Source of the DNA: Streptomyces sclerotialus
GTDB taxonomy: Bacteria > Actinomycetota > Actinomycetes > Streptomycetales > Streptomycetaceae
Length of the DNA: 64,000 bases
Direction of reading: 5' to 3'
NCBI RefSeq assembly: GCF_040907265.1
Contig: NZ_JBFOHP010000002.1
Location: forward strand, 3,744,501 to 3,808,500
The notes under the pieces are model-generated. The model had not been told where the DNA came from and searched no databases. It saw only the letters and a list, made by a program, of their open reading frames with translations. Below, in pieces: positions 18,159 through 27,202 of this stretch; within the stretch, counting starts at the first letter, position 1, and each line of letters starts with the position of its first letter. The position numbers and the translations under genes were made by a program.

Positions 18159-20718
18159 CCCCGTGCCCTTCGCCGCGTCCAGTGCGTACACGCAGCGGTC
18201 CTTGCTGCAGGCGTAGACGACGCCCGCAGCGGCCACCGGGGTGCCGGTGATCTCGCCGCCGGTCGCGAGCTTCCAGCGCAGCTGGCCGCCCATGGCGTCG
18301 AGCGTGTACAGACAGTGGTCGGCGGAGCCGAAGTGCACCCGGCCGTCCGCGGCCACGGGAGCGCCGATGACCTCTCCGCCCGCCTGGAAGCGCCAGCGGG
18401 GCGTGCCCGTCACCGCGTCCAGCGTGTACAGGGCGTTGCCGCTGCCCAGATGCACCGCGCCGTCGGCGACCAGGACCGGCTCGGTCGACTGGCGGGCCTC
18501 GGTGGCGATCCGCCAGCGGTCCCGGCCGTCGGTGGCGTCCAGGGCGTAGACCGTGCCGAGGTAGTCGGCGAGGTAGATCCCGCCGCCGGTGACGGCGGGT
18601 CCGGGGGCGAACGCGGGCGGCGACAGGAAGACCGCCGGCGCCTCGAAGTGCCAGCGGACGTCGCCGCGGTTGATGTCGACGGCCAGGACGCGCGTGCCGG
18701 CGACGACGTACGCCACGCCGTCCGGGGCGGCCAGCAGCCGCACCGGCACGCCGCCGCAGGACGCCGCGTCCCCCGACGGGGTACGACCAGCGTTCGGCGC
18801 CCGTACGGGCCTCCAGGGCCTTCAGCCGCGCGTCGGCCCAGACGTAGACCGTGCCCTCGTGCACGACCGGGCCGGACTCGGCGGTCTCGAAGTCGGTCTG
18901 CGCGCCGCCGATCTCCCACAGCAGCTCGCCGTTGGCCGCCTCCCAGGCCTGCACGCCGCCGCCGCGGGTGCCGGTCACGACCGTGCCGCGGTCGACGCCC
19001 AGGCTGTAGACCCAGCCCTCGGTGTTCAGCCGCCACAGCTCGGAGCCGTCGGTGGCGTCCAGCGCGTACAGGCTCGGGCCGTCCGAGGCGTGGATCCGGC
19101 CGTCCGAGACCGCCATCGCCCAGGCGACCTCGCGCGTCTTGAACTGGCGCCGCCCGCTCGCCACGTCCAGGGCGTGCACCTCGAAGGACGTGACGTACAG
19201 CAGGTCACCGGAGACCACCGGGGTGCCCCACACGTCGTTCGACATGCGGAAGCGCCAGGGGCGCCAGCGGCCGCCGCCCTGTGCCGCGGGATCGCCCGGC
19301 CGCCCCGGCGCGGGCGCGCCGTGACCGCCCTGCGGGCCCGGTGCGGGCTGCGGGGGAACCGCCGGCGGCGGCCCCGCGGGCCCGGGAGGAGCCTGCACGC
19401 CGGTCGGCGGCCGCACCCAGTTGGTCGCCTGTCCGGGCTGCGCCTGCGGGGACGGCGGGGCGGCCGTGACGTCCGCCCGGGGGCCCGGCCCTATCGGTGA
19501 CACGGCACCGCCGAGCCGCACGGAGCCGTCCGGGCCCTCCGTCTCCGGGGGCGGCGGCGGGGCGGGCGCGACCGGGCCGGTGGGCGCCGCCTGCGCGAGC
19601 GGCGCGCTGCTGCGCGGGTCGCCCATCCGGCGTGCACCCGGGCCGACCGCCGCGGAAGCGGCCCAGCCGGGGTCGCCCGTGGCCGCGGGCATCGGCGCGC
19701 TCTCCTGGCGCTGCGGGGCCGGCCGGGACGCGGGCGGCCCCGGGGGCTGCGCGGGCGGCCGCTCCTGCTGGGCGGAGTAGGCGCCGCGTCCCGCGGAGGC
19801 GGCGCGCCGGGCGGCCGCGACCCGGCCGCCGCGCCGGCTCTCGATCAGGCCGACGGCGTTACCGGGCAGCCAGGCCGAGGCCGTACCGCTGTCGTCCGTA
19901 CCGGAGCCGAAGAGGTGCGGCGCGAGCTGGGACTGCAGGTCGGCCGGGGTGGGGCGGGCCGAGGCCTCCATCTGCATCGTCGACTCGATCAGCGGCCGCA
20001 GCTCGTCCGGCAGGCCCTCCAGGTCCGGCCCCTCGCGCAGCAGCATGAAGACCGTCTCGACCGGGTTGGCGCCGTGGAAGGGCGCGTGTCCGGTGGCGGC
20101 GAAGACCAGGGTGGAGCCGAGCGAGAAGATGTCGCTGGCACCCGTGACGCTGCGTGAGTCGCGCGCCTGTTCGGGTGACATGTACGCGGGCGTACCGACG
20201 GCGACGTTCGTCATCGTCAGCCGGGTGTTCGACACCCCGCTGGCGATACCGAAGTCGATCACTCGGGGGCCGTCCTCCACGACCAGTACGTTCGACGGCT
20301 TCAGGTCGCGGTGGACCAGGCCCGCGCCGTGGATGGACTGCAGGGCCTCGGCGACGCCGGCCGCCAGCCAGCGCACCGCCTGGGCCGGCAGCGGCCCGCA
20401 CTCATTGACTATTTCCTCCAGCGAGGGGGCGGGGACGTACGCGGTCGCCAGCCAGGGCACCGCCGCGCGCGGATCGGCGTCGACGACCGCCGCGGTGTAG
20501 AAGCCGCTGACCGCGCGCGCCGCCTCGACCTCGCGCGTGAAGCGGACCCGGAACAGCTGGTCCTCGGCGAGCTCGGTACGGACCGTCTTGATCGCCACGC
20601 GCCGGCCGGACGCCGAGCGCGCGAGGTACACCAGCCCCATACCGCCGGCACCGAGACGGCCGAGCACCTCGAACGGGCCGATCCGCCGGGGATCGTGCTG
20701 CGTCAGCTGCTCCACCAC
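18141..20718 (-). pseudogene. afsK: AfsK-type Ser/Thr protein kinase with beta-propeller, one-base frameshift
   Basis: Start taken as GTG 20718, with GGGGAGG ahead; the first residues read [20 protein letters not shown]. The kinase domain (about 1-265) is complete: GRLGAGGMG loop, VAIK lysine, [21 protein letters not shown] and [12 protein letters not shown] Pro/Ala-rich linker follows, then a PQQ-type beta-propeller with repeated [22 protein letters not shown] blades. At 18770-18774 (five C on plus strand) one extra base shifts the frame. Without it the propeller continues as [18 protein letters not shown] and six-odd further blades to 18141 (858 aa total). In S. coelicolor AfsK is a kinase that phosphorylates AfsR. 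The indel is in a homopolymer, so sequencing error and genuine truncation of the sensor half are both possible. No membrane segment seen. Confidence 0.85.
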
Positions 20719-21412
20719 TTGCCTGCCACCTCCCCGTGGGGCGTCAAAGAGACTCTCAAAAGCCAAGAGCCGCCGAGAGCCACTGCCCCGAGCAGCGTCT
20801 CACCGCCTGGCCGATTCGGCCGTACGCATGCTGATTCTTCCTGGCGAAGCCGACGGTTGCGAACCCGGGGGCTTCCCGTCGTGTCCCGTGTCCCGCCGAG
20901 CGGTGCGCACAGGGGTCGTTACCTGCCGTTACACCCCTCGTGCGGGAGCCCGCCGGGTCCCGTTCATGCTCCGGCCGCACATATGTCCGGTGACCACCAG
21001 GTGGCCGACGTCACGGCCGTACGCCCCGGCCGGTCCTCCCCGGGTGCCGGTCCGGGCACCGGTGTGCGGTCCGTCGTCGCCATTCCCATCCCCGTACGTA
21101 CTGTTCGCCCCGCGTGCTCACGGGCCTGCCGCCGAGCCTGCGGACCCGTTGCCGGACCGCGCCGCCCGCGGCCCGGCAACGGGAGCTGCCACCGGCCTCC
21201 AATTCTGCTGTGCCGAAAGCCGTTCGGGGGCCATGACCACGAACTAATTGCCGGACGGGCACGCACACTTGGCAAGGGGCATGGCATTTTGTACGGAGCT
21301 GGTGGGTTATGCGCCTCGACCGATGCGGCCGATGTTTCTGCATGTGAGACGGGAGAGGCGGGTGGGATGGGTGGTACGGAACGGGCAAGGCGGCCGCCGG
21401 CCGCTCCCACGG
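20719..21412. other. gene-free stretch upstream of afsK
   Basis: About 690 bp between the divergent afsK start and the end of the VOC gene. No convincing coding frame, RNA or repeat was found. TTGGCA (about 21271) followed by an A/T-richer stretch and TTTTGTAC could be a promoter reading rightward, but no gene follows it in that direction. Confidence 0.4.
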
Positions 21413-22177
21413 CTACTCAGGGGCCATCAGCCCGAAGGCCGCGCCCTGATTGTCGACGACCAGGGCGAGGTGGCCGCCGGGAGTCCCCTGCGGCTCACTG
21501 AGCACCTTGCCGCCCTGCCGGACCACCGTCCGCAGGGCCGCCCCCATCTCCTCGGCCAGGAAGAAGACGGTGAAGTGCGCGGGCAGCTCGGCCGGCGCCC
21601 GGGCGTCCAGCACGATCCGGCAGCCGATCTCGCGCTCCTGTCCCGCGACCCGCCACGGCAGGAACGAGGCGGTGGCCCCCGCACCGTCGGTCACGCCTTC
21701 GAAGCCGAAGACGTCCCCGTAGAAGGCGTCGACCGCCTCCGGGGCGCGCGTGCTCAGGCCCATCCATACGTACGCACCGGGCTCGGCCTGCGCCTCGAAG
21801 CCCTCGTGCCGGCCGGCCTGCCAGGCACCGAAGACCGCGCCCCCGGGGTCGACGCCCAGCATCATCGCGCCCAGGTCACCGATCGGCGTGCTACCCGTGA
21901 TCACCGAGCCGCCCGCCTCCCGTACCCCGGCGACGGTCGCGGCGATGTCGGAGGTCGCGAAGTAGACGCCCCATACGGTGGGCATCCGGCCGTCCCTCTT
22001 GGGCAGCAGGCCCGCGGCCTTCCGCCCGTCGAGCAGGGCGGTGGCGTAGCCGCCGAGCTCGGGACCGCCGTCCACGAAGGACCAGCCGAACAGCTCGCCG
22101 TAGAAGCGCTTGCCCGCTTCCAGGTCGGGCAGCATCGCGTCCGCCCAGCAGGGAGCACCTTCCACAAAAGCCGTCAT
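21413..22177 (-). CDS. VOC-family protein with two glyoxalase-like modules
   Basis: 254 aa built from two vicinal-oxygen-chelate modules: residues about 5-120 (GAPCWADAMLPDLEAGKRFYGELFGW...) and about 130-250 (YVWMGLSTRAPEAVDAFYGDVFGFEGV...). Proteins of this shape are annotated as glyoxalase/bleomycin-resistance-like or as hydroxylase-like, but the real ligand is usually unknown. Divergent from the TetR gene across an intergenic region with several DnaA-box-like sites. Confidence 0.85.
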   Translation of the reverse strand: MTAFVEGAPCWADAMLPDLEAGKRFYGELFGWSFVDGGPELGGYATALLDGRKAAGLLPKRDGRMPTVWGVYFATSDIAATVAGVREAGGSVITGSTPIGDLGAMMLGVDPGGAVFGAWQAGRHEGFEAQAEPGAYVWMGLSTRAPEAVDAFYGDVFGFEGVTDGAGATASFLPWRVAGQEREIGCRIVLDARAPAELPAHFTVFFLAEEMGAALRTVVRQGGKVLSEPQGTPGGHLALVVDNQGAAFGLMAPE

Positions 22178-22212
22178 ACGGACAAACTAACCGGGAATTC
22201 CGAGCGGCGCCC

Positions 22213-22280
22213 TCTGGATAAGCGCCTCCCTGATACCCCCGGGAGGTTGTCCACCGCGATTGTCCACAGGCTGTTGATAA
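22213..22280. promoter_or_regulatory. cluster of DnaA-box-like sites
   Basis: Within about 65 bp lie TCTGGATAA (reverse of TTATCCAGA), TTGTCCACC (22248-22256), TTGTCCACA (22260-22268) and TGTTGATAA (reverse of TTATCAACA). TTGTCCACA is the preferred Streptomyces DnaA box. The cluster sits between the VOC and TetR genes. Confidence 0.45.
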
Positions 22281-22428
22281 GTCGATTCACTTGTTCAGGC
22301 CAAAGCGGCCGGGCCGGATGCGCGGCCCCGAAGTCAAGCGGCAGCAGCATATTCGGAGCCCGCTTCGCCCCATCCCCATTTGCAGGCAGCCAAATCGCGC
22401 TCCGATCACCCCTCGGTAAGCTGACGGC

Positions 22429-23075
22429 ATGACAGGACAAGTTCGTACCGTCGACGGCAGAGTCGCCGGCCGCCGCGGGCAGGCGACCCGGCAGAAGCTC
22501 CTCGACTGCCTCAGCGAGATGCTCAGTTCGTCCCCCTACCGGGACGTCAAGGTCATCGACGTCGCGCGCAAGGCGGGCACCTCGCCCGCGACGTTCTACC
22601 AGTACTTCCCCGACGTCGAAGGCGCCGTCCTCGAGATCGCCGAGGAGATGGCCAAGGAGGGCGCGAGCCTGACCGAACTGGTCGCCGGACGCTCCTGGGC
22701 GGCAAGTCCGGCCGGCAGACGGCCGAGGAACTGGTCGACGGCTTCCTCTCCTTCTGGCGGAAGCACGACGCGATCCTGCGCGTCGTCGACCTCGGCGCCG
22801 CGGAGGGTGACAAGCGGTTCTACAAGATCCGCATGAAGATCCTGAACGCCGTCACCAACTCCCTTACGGACTCCATCAAGGAGCTCCAGGCCAAGAACAA
22901 GGTCGACAAGGAGGTCAGCCCGGCGGCGATGGCCGGCTCGCTGGTCGCCATGCTCGCCGCGGTCGCCGGCCACCAGAAGGGCTTCACCAGCTGGGGCGTC
23001 AAGCAGGCCGAGCTCAAGCCGAACCTCGCGATGCTCGTCCACCTCGGCGTCACGGGCAAGAAGCCCGCCAAGTAG
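22429..23075 (+). pseudogene. TetR-family regulator with one-base deletion
   Basis: N-terminal helix-turn-helix is intact (RRGQATRQKLLDCLSEMLSSSPYRDVKVIDVARKAGTSPATFYQYF, residues about 14-60). After LVAGRSW the frame breaks. If one G is restored near 22700-22702 the protein continues as AGKSGRQTAEELVDGFLSFWRKHDAI and ends MLVHLGVTGKKPAK, giving 215 aa of normal length. The whole span is one base short of a codon multiple, consistent with a single deletion. All other residues look conserved, so this could be a sequencing error or a recent mutation. The ligand is unknown. Confidence 0.85.
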
Positions 23076-23190
23076 CCGGGGAGCGGCGTGCGACCGCCGC
23101 CCCCGGGTACGACGCGACGACAGGCCACGGCACGCCCTGCCGCCGTCGTGTCCCCACCGGTCCGTCCTTCGTCCTGCCATACCTGCACAC

Positions 23191-23242
23191 CGCGTCGGGC
23201 ACCGCCCGGACTCTCCCCGAGAGCCGGACGGTGCCCGACGCG
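23191..23242 (+). terminator. intrinsic terminator-like hairpin after the TetR gene
   Basis: CGCGTCGGGCACCG (23191-23204) pairs perfectly with CGGTGCCCGACGCG (23229-23242); further CCGG pairing extends the stem into the loop. No U-tract, as usual in high-GC actinomycetes. Confidence 0.65.
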
Positions 23243-23339
23243 TATCTGTGTGCGGTACCGGATACGCAGCCGTTCCGGTACGCGGCGGCCGACGCGCCTC
23301 CGTACGCCGCACCAGCCGCGTACGGCGCCGGCTGCCGGT

Positions 23340-23852
23340 TCAGCGGCGCACGAGGCGGAACAGCCGGATCTCGCGCGTCACCCGTGACTGGTACGCGGCG
23401 TACGGCGGCCAGAAGGCCGGCACAGCGCGCCACGCCGCCGCCCGCTCCCCCCCCGTGAGCGGCACGGTCCGTACGGGGACGTCCCGGCCGCCCCAACTGA
23501 ACTCGAGGTCCGGGCACTTGAGCAGGTGCGCGGTCCAGGCCGGACGGCCGGACCGGCCGAAGTTGCCGCCGACCAGGATCCAGCCGCCGCCCGGCTCCGG
23601 CATGTACGCGAGCGGAGTACGCCGCCGCTGCCCGCTCCACGCGCCGGTCGAGGTGAGCAGTACGCGGCCGGCCTCCTCGCAGGTGCCGGGCAGCCCGCAC
23701 TTCCGGGCGAGGAGCCGCCACAGGCCCTCGTGGTGGCCTCTCGGAGCGCGTCCGGCGGCTCCGGGCCCGTCCGGGCCGTGGTGGTGAGCGCGCAGCAGTG
23801 CGCTCAAGCCACGGAGGTCCTCGTCCTGCTCCTCGGCGGACACGGCATCCAT
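23340..23852 (-). CDS. nitroreductase/deazaflavin-dependent (Ddn/DUF385-like) protein
   Basis: 170 aa. The core matches the split-barrel F420/quinone reductase family: VLLTSTGAWSGQRRRTPLAYMP (about 63-84), GGNFGRSGRPAWTAHLL (about 94-110) and the RAVPAFWPPYAAYQSRV tail. These enzymes bind deazaflavin F420 and reduce quinones or nitro compounds. The first 55 residues are atypical (HHHGPDGPGAAGRAPRGHHEG), so the true start may be further in. A TGACGG-type palindrome sits about 42 bp upstream of 23852. Confidence 0.7.
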   Translation of the reverse strand: MDAVSAEEQDEDLRGLSALLRAHHHGPDGPGAAGRAPRGHHEGLWRLLARKCGLPGTCEEAGRVLLTSTGAWSGQRRRTPLAYMPEPGGGWILVGGNFGRSGRPAWTAHLLKCPDLEFSWGGRDVPVRTVPLTGGERAAAWRAVPAFWPPYAAYQSRVTREIRLFRLVRR

Positions 23853-23893
23853 CGGCGGGCTCCTCCCGGCCGTACGGTCGCGCCTGTCGGACC

Positions 23894-23906
23894 TGACGGG
23901 CCGTCA
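23894..23906. promoter_or_regulatory. TGACGG-type palindromic operator
   Basis: TGACGGGCCGTCA lies between the divergent nitroreductase-like gene and the thiolase remnant, 41 bp before the former and 88 bp before the latter. Confidence 0.5.
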
Positions 23907-23976
23907 CGGCAGGGAGCGGCCGTGCACATTCCCACCCCCTTGCGCCGCGCACCGGCCCTGCCCGCCCGGCCCGACC

Positions 23977-23989
23977 TGATGCGCCGTCA
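23977..23989. promoter_or_regulatory. TGACGG-type palindromic operator, variant
   Basis: CTGATGCGCCGTCAG (23976-23990) has perfect CTGA/TCAG arms and ends 5 bp before the ATG of the thiolase remnant, so a repressor here would cover the promoter or start. Confidence 0.45.
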
Positions 23990-23994
23990 GATTC

Positions 23995-25014
23995 ATGACT
24001 CCAGGGACCGGGACTCCCGCACGTCACCGCCAGGTCGCCGGCGCCGGAGTGGCGCTGGCCGACTGCGGCCGCGTCGACGACGCCACCCCCTACGCCCTGC
24101 ACGCCCAGGCAGCCCACCGTGCGCCGGCCGACTCCGGGCTGGACCGCTCGGCCGTCGACGGGTCCGCCTCCACCGGGCTCGGCACTCTCACCCCGATCGA
24201 GGTCGCCGAGTACCTGTGCCTGCGTCCCACGTGGGTCGACTCGACCTCTGTCGGCGGCGCCACCTGGAAGGTGATGGCCGCGCACGCCGCCGACGCGATC
24301 GCCGCCGGGCACGCCGACGCGGTGCTCCTGGTGTACGGCTCGACCGCCCGCGCCGACCTCAAGGCGCGGCGGCGCACCGCCGACCTCATCTTCGGGGCCC
24401 GCAGCCCGCTGCAGTTCGAAGTGCCGTACGGCCAACACCCTGACAGCCAAGTACGCGACGGCCGCGGGCCGCCACATGCACCAGTACGGCACCACGCTGG
24501 AGCAGCTCGCCGAGGTCGCCGTCCGGGCCCGCGCCGACGCGGCGGCCAACCCGGAACCCGGACGCCATGTACCGGGACCCGATCACCACCGACGACGTGC
24601 TGTCCGGGCCGATGGTCGCCGAGGACCGCGTACCGGACCTGGTCCGGCCGCCGGTCCGGGGCCTCGGTCCGGGCACCGCCGTCTCGCACACCGCGATGTC
24701 GGAGTGGGTCGACTTCACCGTCTCCCCCGCGGCCGTCTCGGGGCGGCTGGCCTTCGGGCGGGCGTGCGCCCGGACGACATCGAGCTCGCGCAGATCTACG
24801 ACACGTTCACGTACATGACGCTGGTGACGCTGGAGGACCTCGGCTTCTGTGCGAAGGGCGAGGGCGGCGCCTTCGTGGCGAAGGGGCGGCTGCTCCGGGA
24901 CGGCGCGCTGCCGACGAACACCGACGGCGGCGGCCGCCCGCCCCGGCTCGCGGTCGCCTCGGGCACCGGCGGCTGGTTCTGTTCCTCCGGGACGGTGGTG
25001 CTCGGCACCGGTGA
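23995..25014 (+). pseudogene. SCP-x-type thiolase (acetyl-CoA acetyltransferase) remnant
   Basis: A clear lipid-transfer-type thiolase broken into at least four frames. First frame: DCGRVDDATPYALHAQAAHRA, VDSTSVGGATWKVMAAHAADAI and ARSPLQFEVPYG (to about 24432). Next: KYATAAGRHMHQYGTTLEQLAEVAV, then MYRDPITTDDVLSGPMVAEDR, then SHTAMSEWVDFTVSPAAVSG. Finally GVRPDDIELAQIYDTFTYMTLVTLEDLGFCAKGEGGAF and LAVASGTGGWFCSSGTVVLG. Several internal segments are missing, including residues between the GPMVA and SHT blocks. It cannot give a working enzyme. Two TGACGG-type operators precede it. Confidence 0.9.
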
Positions 25015-25063
25015 GAGCCCTGCGGAACGGCGGCGCATAAGAAGTGCTCCGCGGCGCACGCGG

Positions 25064-25095
25064 GTTGCGTTGGAGCGCGCTCCAGCTCGTAACGT
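25064..25095 (+). promoter_or_regulatory. MerR-type promoter of the aldo-keto reductase
   Basis: TTGCGT (-35-like) and TAACGT (-10-like) are separated by an unusually long 20-bp spacer, and the perfect palindrome TGGAGCGCGCTCCA (25071-25084) lies in that spacer. This is the geometry of promoters remodelled by MerR-family activators. It ends 31 bp before the reductase ATG. No merR gene is in the window. Confidence 0.5.
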
Positions 25096-25125
25096 CCGGA
25101 GCACCACGCGACCTGAGGGGAAGCC

Positions 25126-26184
25126 ATGCGTTACACGCTGTTCGGCAGGACCGGTCTCCGGGTGAGCGAGCTGAGCCTCGGCACCATGACGTTCGGCGAG
25201 GACTGGGGCTGGGGCACCACCGAGGACGCCAGCCGGCGCATCCTCGACGTGTACGCCGACGCGGGCGGCAACTTCATCGACACGGCGAACAACTACACCG
25301 ACGGCAGCTCCGAGCGGATCATCGGCGATCTGCTCGCCGGCCGCCGCGACCGGTTCGTCCTGGCGAGCAAGTACACCTGCGCCACCCGCAAGGGCGACGT
25401 GAACGCGGGCGGCAGCCACCGCAAGAACCTGGTGCAGTCGGTCGAGGCGAGCCTGGAGCGGCTGCGGACCGACCGCCTGGACGTCCTCTGGGTGCACGCG
25501 CGCGACAACTTCACGCCGGTCGAGGAGGTCATGCGGGCACTGGACGACATCGTGCGGGCCGGCAAGGTCCTGTACGTCGGGGTGTCCGACTGGCCGGCCT
25601 GGGAGATCGCGCAGGCCAACACCCTCGCCGAGCTGCGCGGCTGGACCGCCTTCGCCGGGTCGCAGCTGCGGTACAACCTGCTGGAGCGCACGCCGGAGCG
25701 CGAACTGCTGCCGCAAGCCCGCGCGTACGACCTGGCCGTCCTCGCGTGGGCGCCGCTGGCGGCCGGCAAGCTCACCGGGAAGTACCGCCGCGGCGAGGCC
25801 GGCCGCCTGAACACCCACGACTGGGACAACCGCGCCGACCACAACGAGGAGGCGGTGCTCACCGCGGTCCTGGAGATCGCCGAGCAGGGCGGCTGGAGTC
25901 CGGCCCAGGTGGCGCTGGCCTGGTTGCGGCAGCGGCCCGGCAACATCATCCCGATCGTCGGCGCCACGAAGGAGAGCCAGCTTCAGGACAACCTCGCCGC
26001 GGTCGACGTGACGCTGGACGCCGACGCGGTGGCCCGGCTGGACGAGGTGAGTGCGGTGCCGCTCGGCTTCCCGCACCAGTTCCTGCGGGAGCCGGGAATC
26101 CTGGAGACCGTCCACGGCGACCGCTGGGCCGACATCGACGACCGGCGCTCCACCTACCGCCGCACGGCGTACGAGGTCCGCTGA
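25126..26184 (+). CDS. aldo/keto reductase
   Basis: 352 aa TIM-barrel NADPH-dependent reductase. Start MRYTLFGRTGLRVSELSLGTMTFG; catalytic Asp/Tyr segment FIDTANNYTDGSSERIIG (Tyr about 57), Lys in LASKYT, His in WVHARDN, and the NADPH-binding end PIVGATKESQLQDNL. AGGGGAAGCC precedes the ATG. Length is normal for this subgroup. A MerR-like promoter upstream suggests induction by electrophile or oxidative stress. Substrate unknown. Confidence 0.92.
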   Translation: MRYTLFGRTGLRVSELSLGTMTFGEDWGWGTTEDASRRILDVYADAGGNFIDTANNYTDGSSERIIGDLLAGRRDRFVLASKYTCATRKGDVNAGGSHRKNLVQSVEASLERLRTDRLDVLWVHARDNFTPVEEVMRALDDIVRAGKVLYVGVSDWPAWEIAQANTLAELRGWTAFAGSQLRYNLLERTPERELLPQARAYDLAVLAWAPLAAGKLTGKYRRGEAGRLNTHDWDNRADHNEEAVLTAVLEIAEQGGWSPAQVALAWLRQRPGNIIPIVGATKESQLQDNLAAVDVTLDADAVARLDEVSAVPLGFPHQFLREPGILETVHGDRWADIDDRRSTYRRTAYEVR

Positions 26185-26207
26185 CGGCGCGCGCGGGCGG
26201 TCCGCCG

Positions 26208-27104
26208 CTACCCGGCGTCGTCGAGCAGGGCCCGCAGGACCGGCGCGGCGTGCGTCCACAGGAGCATGCCGCCCGCGTCCGGGACGAGACGCCGCCGCGC
26301 GGCCGGCAGCCGGGAGGCGAGCCGGGCGCCGTGGTCCGGCGAGTGGGTGGGCGCGGTGTCCTGCGCGCCGTACCAGAGGTCGACCGGGATCCGGACCACT
26401 GCCGGGTCGAACGGCCAGCGGCTCATGGTCAGCAGCGTGTCCCGGGCGTACCCGGCCGGTCCCGGCGCGAAGCCCTCGGCCATCGCCTCCCGGAAGGCCG
26501 CGGCGAACGCCGGCTCCGCCAGGAGCGCGCGGTCGCGCCCACCACTGCCCGCCACGATCAGTTCGTAGAGCGTCTCCGGGCTCCCGAAACCGGCGAACGA
26601 CCGCTCGGCGGCCACCGGGTCGGCCGCGGCCCGGCCGACGAGGTACCGCACCTCGTCCGGCAGCAGCGCGTCGAAAGCGGGCGCGGCCAGCTCGTCCGTA
26701 CCGGAGACCACCGCGAGCCGGGTCAGCACCCCCGCCGCCGCGCAGGCCAGCGCGAACGGGGCGCCCTGCGAGAAGCCGACGCCGCGCACACCGGCGAGCC
26801 CGCGCCGCGCGGCGAACTCCCGGACGTCCTCGGCCCAGCCGGTGAGCGTACGGCCGGGGAACGGGTCGGAGCCGCCCAGCCCGGGGCGGTCCACGGAGAT
26901 CAGCCGTACGCCCAGCTCCTCGGCCGCCCCGGCGCCGAGACCGAGCCGCCGGGACGTGGCCGCACCGGGGCACAGCAGCACCGGCACGCCGTCCTCGGGC
27001 CCCCATTCCCCCCACGCCAGCCGTCGGCCGTCGGCCAGCCGGACGGCCCCGAGCCGGGCGGGCGGGGGCACGGCGAGGGCCGTCCCGGTTTCGGTCGCGG
27101 ACAT
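26208..27104 (-). CDS. alpha/beta-fold hydrolase
   Basis: 298 aa. Oxyanion-side motif VLLCPGAATSRRLG, RLISVDRPGLGGSDP and nucleophile elbow GVGFSQGAPFALA (Ser about 124) are seen; the late region contains DLWYGAQDTAPTHSPDHG, with the acid Asp, and a Trp/His-containing end (MLLWTHAAP). The ATG at 27104 is chosen because upstream in-frame sequence (PAGCAAGRGRRGLRGC) is not protein-like. Convergent with the aldo-keto reductase, divergent from the PNPOx gene. Substrate unknown. Confidence 0.82.
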   Translation of the reverse strand: MSATETGTALAVPPPARLGAVRLADGRRLAWGEWGPEDGVPVLLCPGAATSRRLGLGAGAAEELGVRLISVDRPGLGGSDPFPGRTLTGWAEDVREFAARRGLAGVRGVGFSQGAPFALACAAAGVLTRLAVVSGTDELAAPAFDALLPDEVRYLVGRAAADPVAAERSFAGFGSPETLYELIVAGSGGRDRALLAEPAFAAAFREAMAEGFAPGPAGYARDTLLTMSRWPFDPAVVRIPVDLWYGAQDTAPTHSPDHGARLASRLPAARRRLVPDAGGMLLWTHAAPVLRALLDDAG

Positions 27105-27202
27105 GGCACCAGCGTCGGCCGCCGCCCCGGTCACCGCAACCGAATTGCCGACGGGGGCGCGCGGGACGCGGGCGGCCGCCGTGCGGACGTACGCTGCCCG
27201 GC

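Noticed and set aside
20311..21501. 396-residue plus-strand frame from inside afsK across the intergenic region
   Set aside because: Starts antisense to afsK and has no recognisable domain; composition is random.
22213..22280. oriC
   Set aside because: Only four DnaA-box-like sites and no dnaA/dnaN/gyrB neighbours; streptomycete oriC has many more boxes.
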